A stretch of DNA of 64,000 nucleotides. Origin: Niallia circulans. GTDB lineage: Bacteria; Bacillota; Bacilli; Bacillales; Cytobacillaceae. Made by a program: the position numbers and the translations under genes. Below the pieces are notes generated by a model. The model saw only the letters and a list, made by a program, of their open reading frames with translations, was not told the origin of the DNA and searched no databases. The DNA lies in NCBI RefSeq assembly GCF_003726095.1, contig NZ_CP026031.1, positions 4,590,001 to 4,654,000 of the forward strand, given 5' to 3'. Positions 25,752 through 32,886 of the stretch are shown here, in pieces. The stretch's first letter is position 1. Every line of letters begins with the position of its first letter.

Positions 25752-26347
25752 GGTCTTCTTACACTCCTATAATTAAGTATAAAAAAGTTGGAAAATTTAA
25801 AAATCAAATAACGAAAGTATTCGAGCCTATTTTTATGATGATTCAAACAATTAAGCGTTACCCATTTTAAATATACCCTTTTATGTACTGTAAATGTCCT
25901 AATATGCAGCTTTTTATCCCTTTTATAATTTTCGAGGTATTTATAAACCTGTTTCATTTTATAATGGAAAATATAGGATAAAAGGGTGGTGGTTTAAATA
26001 CTAAAATACATTTCTATTTATTACTGAATAAAGAAATTTAAAAATGTAAGGAACAAATAACCTCTGAAAAAAGGTTGTATGGATTGGATTTATTTTCCTA
26101 TTCCTTAAATAACAATGTAACATCAAATTTAAAATAAATCAATTTTTTTACACAAATAGTAAATAATGTTCTCGGATACTCGATGACCTTATGTAAATAT
26201 ATTAGTACTGTTATAATCCATATGATTCCAAGGAATTAATTGCTGATAATTAATTCTTAATATTCTGATATTAGGATACAGTGTTAAGTTTAGTACCTTT
26301 TAATACACAGATAGTATTAAATAAATTATAAACGCTGGTGATAAATT
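25752..26347. other. divergent regulatory region between agr and the PadR operon
   Basis: About 600 AT-rich bases without a supported gene. They must hold the leftward agr promoter and the rightward PadR-operon promoter. An inverted repeat TTTAATAC (26299-26306) / GTATTAAA (26314-26321) lies 27 bases before the PadR start and is a candidate PadR operator. A second one, GAATTAAT / ATTAATTC, lies near 26232-26255. Confidence 0.5.
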
Positions 26348-26677
26348 ATGAATGCACAGTTTAAAAAAGGTGTACTAGAATTAATAGTCTTAATAATAAT
26401 AAACAAAGAGGATGAATACGGTTATTCACTAATAAAGAAGATCTCGAATAAGATCGTTATATCGGAAGGTACTGTTTATCCGATTTTAAGAAGATTAGTT
26501 AAAGAAAAGTATGTCACGACATATCATGAAGAATCAAAAGAAGGACCATTTAGGAAATACTACAGAATTACAAAGGAAGGTATAGCTAAACTTGAATCCT
26601 TAAAGATGGAATGGAATGAGTTTTTCTTAACAATAAATCGTTTTGTCGAGGAGAATGATAAACTTGAACAAAAATAA
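26348..26677 (+). CDS. PadR family transcriptional regulator
   Basis: 109 residues, a PadR winged helix: G-V-L-E-L-I-V-L, Y-G-Y-S-L-I-K-K-I, E-G-T-V-Y-P-I-L-R-R-L (recognition helix) and the wing G-P-F-R-K-Y-Y-R-I-T-K-E-G. PadR proteins are local repressors, often of membrane or efflux genes and often paired with a HAAS/DUF1700 gene, as here. It overlaps that gene by 14 bases. It probably represses its own operon through the palindrome at 26299-26321. Confidence 0.9.
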   Translation: MNAQFKKGVLELIVLIIINKEDEYGYSLIKKISNKIVISEGTVYPILRRLVKEKYVTTYHEESKEGPFRKYYRITKEGIAKLESLKMEWNEFFLTINRFVEENDKLEQK

Positions 26678-27230
26678 TTTTTTGAAACTACTCAAAAATA
26701 GTTTGAAGTTTATGTCTGAAAAAGAAAAGAAAGATATATTAGAAGAGTATAGCATGCATTTTACGGAGGGATTAAGTGAAAATAAAAGTGAAGAGGAAAT
26801 TTCTAAAGAATTAGGAAATCCTGAAGAAATCGCTAAGGAATTAAACGCTGTTTATGCGATTAATAAGGTCGAAGAAAAGAAAAGTATAAGAAGTATGCTT
26901 ACAGCAATGATGTCCATTATGGGTTTAAGTTTAATGAATTGCATTATTATAATAGTGAGTTTATTCTTTATGTTATTATTAACTCCATTTATATTGGCTT
27001 ATGTCATTGGTGTGCCTATAATGATCCTATCTCCCATTATTTTAATCGTAATGGGGTTTGTAGATGGTTCTACCATTGGAATTGGGGAAATTCTCGAGTC
27101 TATAAAAGGAGTTATTATAGGAGCTATTTTAGCCATCCTAGGGTATTATATTGGGAAGTCATTTATTAAATTATTTATTAAATATCTAAAATGGAACGCA
27201 TCAATAGCAAGGGGGAAAAATGGATTATGA
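26664..27230 (+). CDS. DUF1700 (HAAS) membrane protein
   Basis: 188 residues from TTG 26664, chosen because GAGGAG precedes it at about ten bases and the resulting N-terminus (M-N-K-N-N-F-L-K-L-L) fits the family. Residues 1-75 are the soluble helical HAAS domain (I-L-E-E-Y-S-M-H-F, E-L-G-N-P-E-E-I-A-K-E-L). Three to four membrane segments follow. HAAS proteins are thought to work with PadR regulators as membrane signal partners. It overlaps both neighbours. Confidence 0.85.
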   Translation: MNKNNFLKLLKNSLKFMSEKEKKDILEEYSMHFTEGLSENKSEEEISKELGNPEEIAKELNAVYAINKVEEKKSIRSMLTAMMSIMGLSLMNCIIIIVSLFFMLLLTPFILAYVIGVPIMILSPIILIVMGFVDGSTIGIGEILESIKGVIIGAILAILGYYIGKSFIKLFIKYLKWNASIARGKNGL

Positions 27231-27847
27231 AAAAAATTTTTTTAAGTATCCTATTTCTCTTTATATTAAGCGCGTGTTCAAATGAAGAAAATATTAGCAC
27301 CTCTGAAAACCAAATACCCGATACAAAGAATGTAGAAATCCCTAGTATTATTTTTTCTTCTGACAAACAAAACAGTGTAATTGATGAAAAGGAAATGAAA
27401 TCAAGTATAAAAACGTACCTAGACACTTATGAAGCATTACAGCTTGCTAGCTATCCATTTCAAGAAATGATCGATGAAGAAAAGGAATTGACTAAAAGTG
27501 AATTGGAGAAATTAGACCAAATTTACAGACTAACAAAAGAAAATGATGAAAATTTCTCTAATTATATTTCACAAAATACATTACCTGAAGGATATCTAGA
27601 GGAGTCTGAAAGAATTAGCAGATATATTACAGGTGTAAATGAGATTATTTACGAAATAGATACAATGCTTAATCAACTTACAGACGACATCGAGAAAGAA
27701 GTTATTCCGACAGTAAACTTTGATTCAATAAATAAAAAAAGTGATGTAGTGAATGGAAGAGAACAGAAAAAAATAGAAGAGTTTCTTGAGAGGAAGAATA
27801 TTGATACTAAAGCATTCGGGAAGAATTCACAAGGAAAAACAGAATAA
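27227..27847 (+). CDS. small lipoprotein of the PadR operon, unknown
   Basis: 206 residues from ATG 27227; GGGGG precedes it and the start overlaps the DUF1700 stop (ATGA). The lipobox is L-S-A-C, with Cys17 as the lipidated residue. The mature part is strongly charged and helical (E-E-K-E-L-T-K-S-E-L-E-K-L) without a recognised domain. Its place between a membrane-sensing operon and the lanthipeptide cluster would suit an envelope-stress or immunity role, but nothing in the sequence proves this. A terminator follows. Confidence 0.8.
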   Translation: MKKIFLSILFLFILSACSNEENISTSENQIPDTKNVEIPSIIFSSDKQNSVIDEKEMKSSIKTYLDTYEALQLASYPFQEMIDEEKELTKSELEKLDQIYRLTKENDENFSNYISQNTLPEGYLEESERISRYITGVNEIIYEIDTMLNQLTDDIEKEVIPTVNFDSINKKSDVVNGREQKKIEEFLERKNIDTKAFGKNSQGKTE

Positions 27848-27866
27848 CTTTATAGATATAAAAAAA

Positions 27867-27904
27867 AGGTGTACCGAATTTATTTTTAGGTACATCTTTT
27901 TTTG
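27867..27904 (+). terminator. terminator of the PadR operon
   Basis: AGGTGTACC (27867-27875) pairs with GGTACATCT (27889-27897, one G-U), followed by a T-run. It separates the PadR operon from the lanthipeptide cluster. The following 250 bases to 28154 hold no gene; they contain AT-rich stretches (for example TTTAGTATTATAC near 28039) that may be the cluster promoter. Confidence 0.8.
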
Positions 27905-28154
27905 CATGAGAAGTATTCTAGCTTAAGATTAACCTCGATATTTATACGGTAATTCCAAAGGGAAATGCGTGTAATGTCCGGGTTTTTTTAGATGTTCTAG
28001 GAAGTGTGCTGCTGGGACCCAGTCCAGTTATTTCTTATTTAGTATTATACATAGAATGATATTATCCTTAAAACATTACTATGAAAATAAAATATTGAAT
28101 CTCTTATATTTTGGTAGTATTGTTTTTTTATACCAGTCAAAGGAATGAAGAATA

Positions 28155-28829
28155 ATGTTCAAATTATCTATGAATGAAAATCAAATAATGAACACAGGAA
28201 TATTGAAAATAAAACAAAATAAAACCAAATTTATAAGTAATGCTTCACTAATTATGGGATGGAAATATCCATTAGTTTGTACTGCTGCACATTGTGTTTT
28301 TGATTGGTATAAGCAAACAAATGCGAATGAGATAACCTTTATAACTTATGATAACCAAGAATATGAAGTGGAGGAAGTCTACGTCAGTAAGGAGTGGGTT
28401 CAAAATGGAATAGTTGATTATGATACTGCTTTTCTCACTTTAAAAAAACCGCCTTTAGAAACAGACAATATAATTAAGCCTATATTTAATAACACCTCGA
28501 AAAAACAGCATGCATTAATACCTTACATACAGAAAAAATTTTTCCGGAAAAATAAAATTGAAATAATAAAAAACATAACTTTTGAGGACCATATACACAA
28601 TTCATCCTTGTTAGGAGTAAAAGGAAAAGCTGGAGTAGGTAGCTCAGGCAGCCCTTGGCTACTAAAAAAAGATCGTGAGTACTTCCAATTTTCAAATACA
28701 AGTTTATCTTTTAATAGTGTTAAAGATATAGTGTGGGGCCCTTATTGGGGGGAACATATAGAAAATTTATATCTACATGCAAATAAAAAAGGGAACAACT
28801 TAGAAAGTATTAAAACCTATAAATTATAA
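28155..28829 (+). CDS. intracellular S1-family serine protease in lanthipeptide cluster
   Basis: 224 residues with a trypsin-like (S1/V8-type) catalytic triad: His46 in C-T-A-A-H-C, Asp90 in D-Y-D-T-A-F-L and Ser164 in G-S-S-G-S-P. No signal peptide or membrane segment is seen, unusual for this normally secreted family, so it may act in the cytoplasm. It ends 21 bases before precursor 1 and runs in the same direction as the whole cluster. The exporter of the cluster lacks a C39 domain, so this protease is the best local candidate for removing leaders. The residue six before the catalytic Ser is Lys158, where trypsin has Asp189; if the alignment holds, an acidic P1 is more likely than Lys/Arg. 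The ribosome binding site is weak. Confidence 0.8.
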   Translation: MFKLSMNENQIMNTGILKIKQNKTKFISNASLIMGWKYPLVCTAAHCVFDWYKQTNANEITFITYDNQEYEVEEVYVSKEWVQNGIVDYDTAFLTLKKPPLETDNIIKPIFNNTSKKQHALIPYIQKKFFRKNKIEIIKNITFEDHIHNSSLLGVKGKAGVGSSGSPWLLKKDREYFQFSNTSLSFNSVKDIVWGPYWGEHIENLYLHANKKGNNLESIKTYKL

Positions 28830-28850
28830 AACTAGAAAGGAGGTGTGACT

Positions 28851-28988
28851 ATGTCTAGAACGGATGTTTTATCTCTGCAAAGTTTAAGATATAAAAAGAA
28901 CGATGAGCCGCCAATTGGTTCAAATGTTAGCGTTAACTGCAAAACACATAGTGGTTTAAGCCTTTTTTTCTGTGTAGTTCCTAGATAA
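28851..28988 (+). CDS. class III lanthipeptide precursor 1 (divergent)
   Basis: 45 residues, with AAAGGAGG before the ATG. The leader contains V-L-S-L-Q-S-L, the LxLQ helix that class III synthetases bind. The core has S24-x2-S27-x2-C30 and S34-x2-S37-x3-C41, two labionin-type motifs, then a tail V-V-P-R after the last Cys. The second ring L-F-F-C resembles the W-F-F-C of the other precursors, but the leader and tail differ, so this is a separate product. There is no double-glycine site. It lies between the protease and LanKC genes and is followed by a hairpin. Confidence 0.88.
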   Translation: MSRTDVLSLQSLRYKKNDEPPIGSNVSVNCKTHSGLSLFFCVVPR

Positions 28989-29003
28989 GAAATTCAAAAA
29001 ATT

Positions 29004-29034
29004 AAGCACAAATTAACTTGGTTAATTTGTGCTT
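29004..29034 (+). promoter_or_regulatory. hairpin between precursor 1 and LanKC
   Basis: A perfect 14-base stem (AAGCACAAATTAAC and complement, loop TTG) without a U-tract, followed at once by ATAATGAGGTGAA, the LanKC ribosome binding region. It could protect the upstream precursor mRNA or lower read-through into the enzyme gene. Confidence 0.7.
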
Positions 29035-29050
29035 ATAATGAGGTGAACTA

Positions 29051-31654
29051 ATGGATAATAGATATATAAAGTACATAAATGAAGGCTATTATTATAATGT
29101 TGCTAGTGAAAACAATCAAAGATTGCTCCATTTAGACTGCCCACCAGATAACTACATAGTAATTGATGGAGAACATTGGATAAATGTTTTGGAAAGAAAC
29201 ATTAAACTACCTAATCAGGGCTGGAAGATTCATATTAGTACGAACATGAAAGAGGCGCAAACAACTTTAGATATTGTATCTAAGTTAATGATAGAAAGAA
29301 ATATATCATTTAAGTACGTAAAAAGTATGACAGAGCTACTAATGAAAGATTCCAAATATGGCGATAGAGGTTCTTCAGGGAAGTTTATTACAATATATCC
29401 TGTAAATACTAATCAATTTATCGAGTTATTAAGTTTACTAGAGAATAGCTTATCTCATTTAAAACCTGGCCCGTATATACTAAATGATAAAAGATGGTAT
29501 GATTCTAACGTCTATTTTAGATACGGTGCCTTCGCGCCAAGATTTACATTTATAGATGGAGTAAAAGTCGATGCTATAGAAAATTTACAGGGTGAACTTA
29601 TTGAAGATAAAAGGGTTCCTTATTATTATCTGCCTGACTTTGTAGAAGAGCCTCCAGAAATTATAGCCATGGATAAAGCAATGGATCAAAATGATACTTA
29701 TTCACCCCTTGAAAATTATGATATTAAAGAGGCTCTACATTTTAGTAATGGCGGGGGCGTATATATATGTGAGAATAAATTAAAAAACAATACAAAGGTT
29801 ATTCTAAAGGAGGGAAGACCACATGCCGCTGTAGATGCACAAGGGCGTGATGCATTTTCTAGGATTGTAAATGAAAGTGAGATACTTGATAAATTAGAAA
29901 AAACAACATTCCCAGTAAAAAAAATAAGTTCCTTTCGTGCGTGGGAGCATTATTTTATCGAAGAAGAGTATATCGAAGGCGATTCACTGTCTGAGTGGCT
30001 AGTTAAGAACTACCCTTTCAGCTCTACCCTAAAAAATGAGTCTTACACTGAAGCATGTATAAATATTATTAATCAACTTATTGAGGCTATACATGAAATT
30101 CATGAGCATAATGTAGGAATGGGCGATTTACAACCTGCAAATGTTATAGTCACTCCCGAAGAGAAAGTAAGATTAATAGATTTTGAAACAGCAAGTACAA
30201 CAAATGATTCTCTTTCTGGATTAATGACTCCTGGTTATATAGGCCATCAAGAAATGAATAAGGAACAAAGTGATTGGTTTGCATTACTAAGGATAGCAAA
30301 ACAGTTATTTGTACCAATTGGAAGTGTTCAAGATATTTCCTGGAATTTGGATACCATTCATAGTAAATGGGTGCATGTTGTATTTGGAGAAAAAGCGACT
30401 AAAATAATTGACAAAGTTAAATCGCTGTGTGACTTCTATCAATCACGTCCTATGGACGAGTTATTGAGTACAAATGGCCAGTTAAAACAAGATTTTGATT
30501 TATCTATCTTAAAATTAAAATTACGTAATTCCATATTAAAAGACGTTAAAATGGAAGATAGACTTTTACCGGGAGATATTCGTCAATATGAAATGGAAGC
30601 AGGAATAATAAATGTATTGACCGGTGGCTTTGGTACGGCAATGGCTTTACATAGAACCGGTGGAATAAATCAAACAGTAAAAGATTGGATTGAAAAACAA
30701 GAAATCAATCAATTACTTCATTTAGAAAATGGCTTATATACTGGAAAAATGGGGATTGCTGCAGTTTTATGGGAATTAGGTTATCAAGAAAAGGCAAAAG
30801 CCCTATTTGATTCAGATATTGATATTAAAAACATGGAAGATATTTCTCTTGCAGCAGGTTTAAGCGGGATTGGATTGGCATACTTAGGACTTAGCTACGA
30901 ATATGATAATCCTAGATATCTAGATATTTGTCTCTCTATTGGAGAGATATTAATAGATAAATTAAATTCTAATGCACCTATCATTACTTTTGATTACGAT
31001 GTGGTTGATAAGGGAGTCATGACAAGTTGGTCAGGAGTTTCCCTGTATTTTACTGCATTATATAAAAAAACAAAGGATCAAAAGTGGCTGGAATTATCAG
31101 AAAAGGCATTAGAAAAGGACTTGAAGTTAGGGGTATTTGATGACGATGGCTTGTATCATATAGATGATGATTTTAGAATTTTACCATATCTCGCTGGTGG
31201 AGGAAGTGGACTGGCTATTCCTATAATTGAATTAGAGCTGAATGCAGACATAAAGAAATGGGATAAAGAAATCGATGGAATTTGCAAAATTCCGAAAAGT
31301 AAATGTTTTTATAACGCTGGGTTATTTCAGGGAACTACTGGTATTTTAGCTATTGCAAATCTCTTAGAGCTATATACCAATAAAAACAGTTTAGTCAGCT
31401 CAGCTTTATTTACCCTTAATCTACATTTATTAGAGAATGATGACTGTATATTCGTTCCTGGGGATTCATGCTTTAGACTTTCTGGCGATATTATGTCTGG
31501 TTCTGCTGGCCTACTGTTAGTAATAAACGATATTTTAGAGAATAGAAACTACTCCTGGTTACCAATACTCAACTTAGAAAAGGTATTTAATTCTTCCATC
31601 TTAAAAGGGGGAAATTCGCAAAGGAAGGTAGAACTATCCTTCTCTGGTAATTAA
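29051..31654 (+). CDS. LanKC class III lanthionine synthetase
   Basis: 867 residues with three domains. Residues 1-200 are a phosphoSer/Thr lyase of the LanKC/LanL type (D-S-N-V-Y-F-R-Y-G-A-F). Residues 225-490 are a Ser/Thr kinase: glycine loop F-S-N-G-G-G-V-Y (231-238), Lys253 in V-I-L-K-E-G-R-P-H, catalytic G-D-L-Q-P-A-N (Asp359) and L-I-D-F-E (Asp377). Residues 510-867 are LanC-like, with repeated G-x-G motifs, but the zinc ligands are missing: the CHG site reads G-L-F-Q-G-T-T-G (757-764). This marks class III rather than class IV. The enzyme phosphorylates core Ser, eliminates phosphate and forms labionin or lanthionine rings. It is flanked by precursor genes. Confidence 0.95.
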   Translation: MDNRYIKYINEGYYYNVASENNQRLLHLDCPPDNYIVIDGEHWINVLERNIKLPNQGWKIHISTNMKEAQTTLDIVSKLMIERNISFKYVKSMTELLMKDSKYGDRGSSGKFITIYPVNTNQFIELLSLLENSLSHLKPGPYILNDKRWYDSNVYFRYGAFAPRFTFIDGVKVDAIENLQGELIEDKRVPYYYLPDFVEEPPEIIAMDKAMDQNDTYSPLENYDIKEALHFSNGGGVYICENKLKNNTKVILKEGRPHAAVDAQGRDAFSRIVNESEILDKLEKTTFPVKKISSFRAWEHYFIEEEYIEGDSLSEWLVKNYPFSSTLKNESYTEACINIINQLIEAIHEIHEHNVGMGDLQPANVIVTPEEKVRLIDFETASTTNDSLSGLMTPGYIGHQEMNKEQSDWFALLRIAKQLFVPIGSVQDISWNLDTIHSKWVHVVFGEKATKIIDKVKSLCDFYQSRPMDELLSTNGQLKQDFDLSILKLKLRNSILKDVKMEDRLLPGDIRQYEMEAGIINVLTGGFGTAMALHRTGGINQTVKDWIEKQEINQLLHLENGLYTGKMGIAAVLWELGYQEKAKALFDSDIDIKNMEDISLAAGLSGIGLAYLGLSYEYDNPRYLDICLSIGEILIDKLNSNAPIITFDYDVVDKGVMTSWSGVSLYFTALYKKTKDQKWLELSEKALEKDLKLGVFDDDGLYHIDDDFRILPYLAGGGSGLAIPIIELELNADIKKWDKEIDGICKIPKSKCFYNAGLFQGTTGILAIANLLELYTNKNSLVSSALFTLNLHLLENDDCIFVPGDSCFRLSGDIMSGSAGLLLVINDILENRNYSWLPILNLEKVFNSSILKGGNSQRKVELSFSGN

Positions 31655-31745
31655 TTGACTCTTGAGATGTAAAATATATCATTTTATGTAAATAAAAGGA
31701 TTAAAAGATGATGAGAAAAATTATTTATTATAGGAGGTGATAAAA

Positions 31746-31868
31746 ATGAAAAACGTTCTTGGTTTACAAAAAATAGATAAGAAAGAACGGAAAAATGGAG
31801 ATGTATTAAAGTCATCTGTGAGTTTAGGCTGTTCTCCATCAAGTAATACTAGCTGGTTCTTTTGTTAA
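31746..31868 (+). CDS. class III lanthipeptide precursor 2
   Basis: 40 residues, with TAGGAGGTG before the ATG. Leader V-L-G-L-Q-K; core S23-x2-S26-x2-C29 and S33-x2-S36-x3-C40, ending in S-W-F-F-C. The leader differs from the tandem copies (K-K-E-R-K-N-G-D) and the first ring reads V-S-L-G-C, but spacing of both motifs is the same. It stands just upstream of the tandem array and seems to be its diverged first member. A 91-base gap after LanKC separates it from the enzyme. Confidence 0.9.
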   Translation: MKNVLGLQKIDKKERKNGDVLKSSVSLGCSPSSNTSWFFC

Positions 31869-31905
31869 TTCTTAAAAAATACTATTTAGAAAGAAGGAAT
31901 GAAAA

Positions 31906-32025
31906 ATGAACAAAGTATTGTCATTACAAAAAGAAGCTGTATCAAAAGACGTTCAATTAAAAGCGAAATCACTTGCGAGTATTCAATGTAAAGGAAGTAG
32001 CAACGCAAGCTGGTTCTTCTGCTAA
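31906..32025 (+). CDS. class III lanthipeptide precursor 3 (array copy 1, type A)
   Basis: 39 residues. Leader M-N-K-V-L-S-L-Q with the LxLQ motif; core S22-L-A-S25-I-Q-C28 and S32-N-A-S35-W-F-F-C39. The last Lys of the leader (K21) directly precedes the first ring Ser, and D15 is the nearest acidic residue. AGAAGGAAT serves as ribosome binding site. Peptide identical to copies 2 and 4; some silent codon differences at the start (aaagtattg rather than aaggtatta). Confidence 0.92.
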   Translation: MNKVLSLQKEAVSKDVQLKAKSLASIQCKGSSNASWFFC

Positions 32026-32061
32026 TTCTTAAAAATACTATTAAGAAAGAAGGAATGAGAA

Positions 32062-32181
32062 ATGAACAAGGTATTATCATTACAAAAAGAAGCTGTATCA
32101 AAAGACGTTCAATTAAAAGCGAAATCACTTGCGAGTATTCAATGTAAAGGAAGTAGCAACGCAAGCTGGTTCTTCTGCTAA
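32062..32181 (+). CDS. class III lanthipeptide precursor 4 (array copy 2, type A)
   Basis: 39 residues, identical in sequence to the preceding precursor and exactly 156 bases downstream of it. Core first ring S-L-A-S-I-Q-C, second S-N-A-S-W-F-F-C. It has its own AAGGAAT ribosome binding site, so each copy is translated separately. Confidence 0.92.
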   Translation: MNKVLSLQKEAVSKDVQLKAKSLASIQCKGSSNASWFFC

Positions 32182-32217
32182 TTCTTAAAAATACTATTAA
32201 GAAAGAAGGAATGAGAA

Positions 32218-32337
32218 ATGAACAAGGTATTATCATTACAAAAAGAAGCTGTATCAAAAGATGTACAGCTAAAAGCAAAATCCTCTAAAAGCATTCAATG
32301 CAAAGGAAGTAGTCACGCAAGCTGGTTCTTCTGTTAA
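32218..32337 (+). CDS. class III lanthipeptide precursor 5 (array copy 3, type B)
   Basis: 39 residues with the same leader but a variant core: first ring S22-S-K-S25-I-Q-C28 and second S32-H-A-S35-W-F-F-C39. Relative to type A the changes are L-A to S-K in ring 1 and N to H in ring 2, all at positions between ring-forming residues. Ser23 adds one more possible dehydration site. Confidence 0.92.
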   Translation: MNKVLSLQKEAVSKDVQLKAKSSKSIQCKGSSHASWFFC

Positions 32338-32373
32338 TTCTTAAAAATACTATTAAGAAAGAAGGAATGAGAA

Positions 32374-32493
32374 ATGAACAAGGTATTATCATTACAAAAA
32401 GAAGCTGTATCAAAAGACGTTCAATTAAAAGCGAAATCACTTGCAAGTATTCAATGTAAAGGAAGTAGCAACGCAAGCTGGTTCTTCTGCTAA
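32374..32493 (+). CDS. class III lanthipeptide precursor 6 (array copy 4, type A)
   Basis: 39 residues, same peptide as copies 1 and 2. It lies between two type B copies, so the variants alternate here. Spacing to its neighbours is exactly 156 bases on both sides. Confidence 0.92.
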   Translation: MNKVLSLQKEAVSKDVQLKAKSLASIQCKGSSNASWFFC

Positions 32494-32529
32494 TTCTTAA
32501 AAATACTATTAAGAAAGAAGGAATGAGAA

Positions 32530-32649
32530 ATGAACAAGGTATTATCATTACAAAAAGAAGCTGTATCAAAAGATGTACAACTAAAAGCAAAATCCTCTAA
32601 AAGCATTCAATGCAAAGGAAGTAGTCACGCAAGCTGGTTCTTCTGTTAA
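32530..32649 (+). CDS. class III lanthipeptide precursor 7 (array copy 5, type B)
   Basis: 39 residues, same peptide as copy 3 with one silent change (caa for cag at Gln17). The near identity of the two type B copies on either side of a type A copy suggests duplication of a two-unit block. Confidence 0.92.
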   Translation: MNKVLSLQKEAVSKDVQLKAKSSKSIQCKGSSHASWFFC

Positions 32650-32685
32650 TTCTTAAAAATACTATTAAGAAAGAAGGAATGAGAA

Positions 32686-32805
32686 ATGAACAAGGTATTA
32701 TCATTACAAAAAGAAGCTATATCAAAAGATGTACAACTAAAAGCAAAATCACTAGCGAGTATTCAATGTAAAGGAAGTAGCAACGCAAGCTGGTTCTTCT
32801 GTTAA
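32686..32805 (+). CDS. class III lanthipeptide precursor 8 (array copy 6, type A)
   Basis: 39 residues. The core is type A, but the leader has Ile12 in place of Val, and its middle codons (gatgtacaactaaaagcaaaa) follow the type B copies, so it looks like a recombinant of both types. The spacer after it differs from the array and leads into the hairpin before the exporter gene. Confidence 0.92.
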   Translation: MNKVLSLQKEAISKDVQLKAKSLASIQCKGSSNASWFFC

Positions 32806-32827
32806 GGCTAGTAAATGATTTCTGTAA

Positions 32828-32865
32828 AAGACAATAAAGTTTGGTCAATCAAGCTTTATTGTCTT
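32828..32865 (+). promoter_or_regulatory. hairpin between precursor array and exporter
   Basis: A 16-base stem with one G-U pair (AAGACAATAAAG at its base), loop GTCAAT, and no U-tract. AATGAGGTGAA, the exporter ribosome binding region, follows within ten bases, the same arrangement as before LanKC. Confidence 0.7.
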
Positions 32866-32886
32866 AATTAATGAGGTGAATCTTAA

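Larger units (their letters stand above)
31869..32805 (+). repeat. 156-bp tandem array of precursor genes
   Basis: Six units of exactly 156 bases (starts at 31906, 32062, 32218, 32374, 32530, 32686), each a 120-base gene plus a 36-base spacer. The spacer holds a small inverted repeat TTCTTAA / TTAAGAA and the ribosome binding site; the spacer before copy 1 is slightly diverged. Constant length with no indels and near-identical spacers point to recent expansion by unequal crossing over. Long leftward open frames in this stretch are an artefact of the repeat. Confidence 0.95.

Noticed and set aside
25748..25957. 69-residue frame upstream of agrC
   Set aside because: No ribosome binding site before its ATG, unremarkable composition, and it overlaps the probable agrC start region.
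29051..31654. Class IV LanL synthetase
   Set aside because: The C-terminal LanC-like domain lacks the zinc-binding Cys/Cys-His residues (F-Q in place of C-H), which fits class III.
31886..32590. Long leftward open frames (130 and 101 residues) with internal repeats
   Set aside because: They are antisense to the precursor array; their repeats mirror the 156-bp units and they have no ribosome binding site.
31869..32805. CRISPR-like array
   Set aside because: The repeated units are 156 bases, each a complete gene with its own ribosome binding site, and there are no unique spacers.
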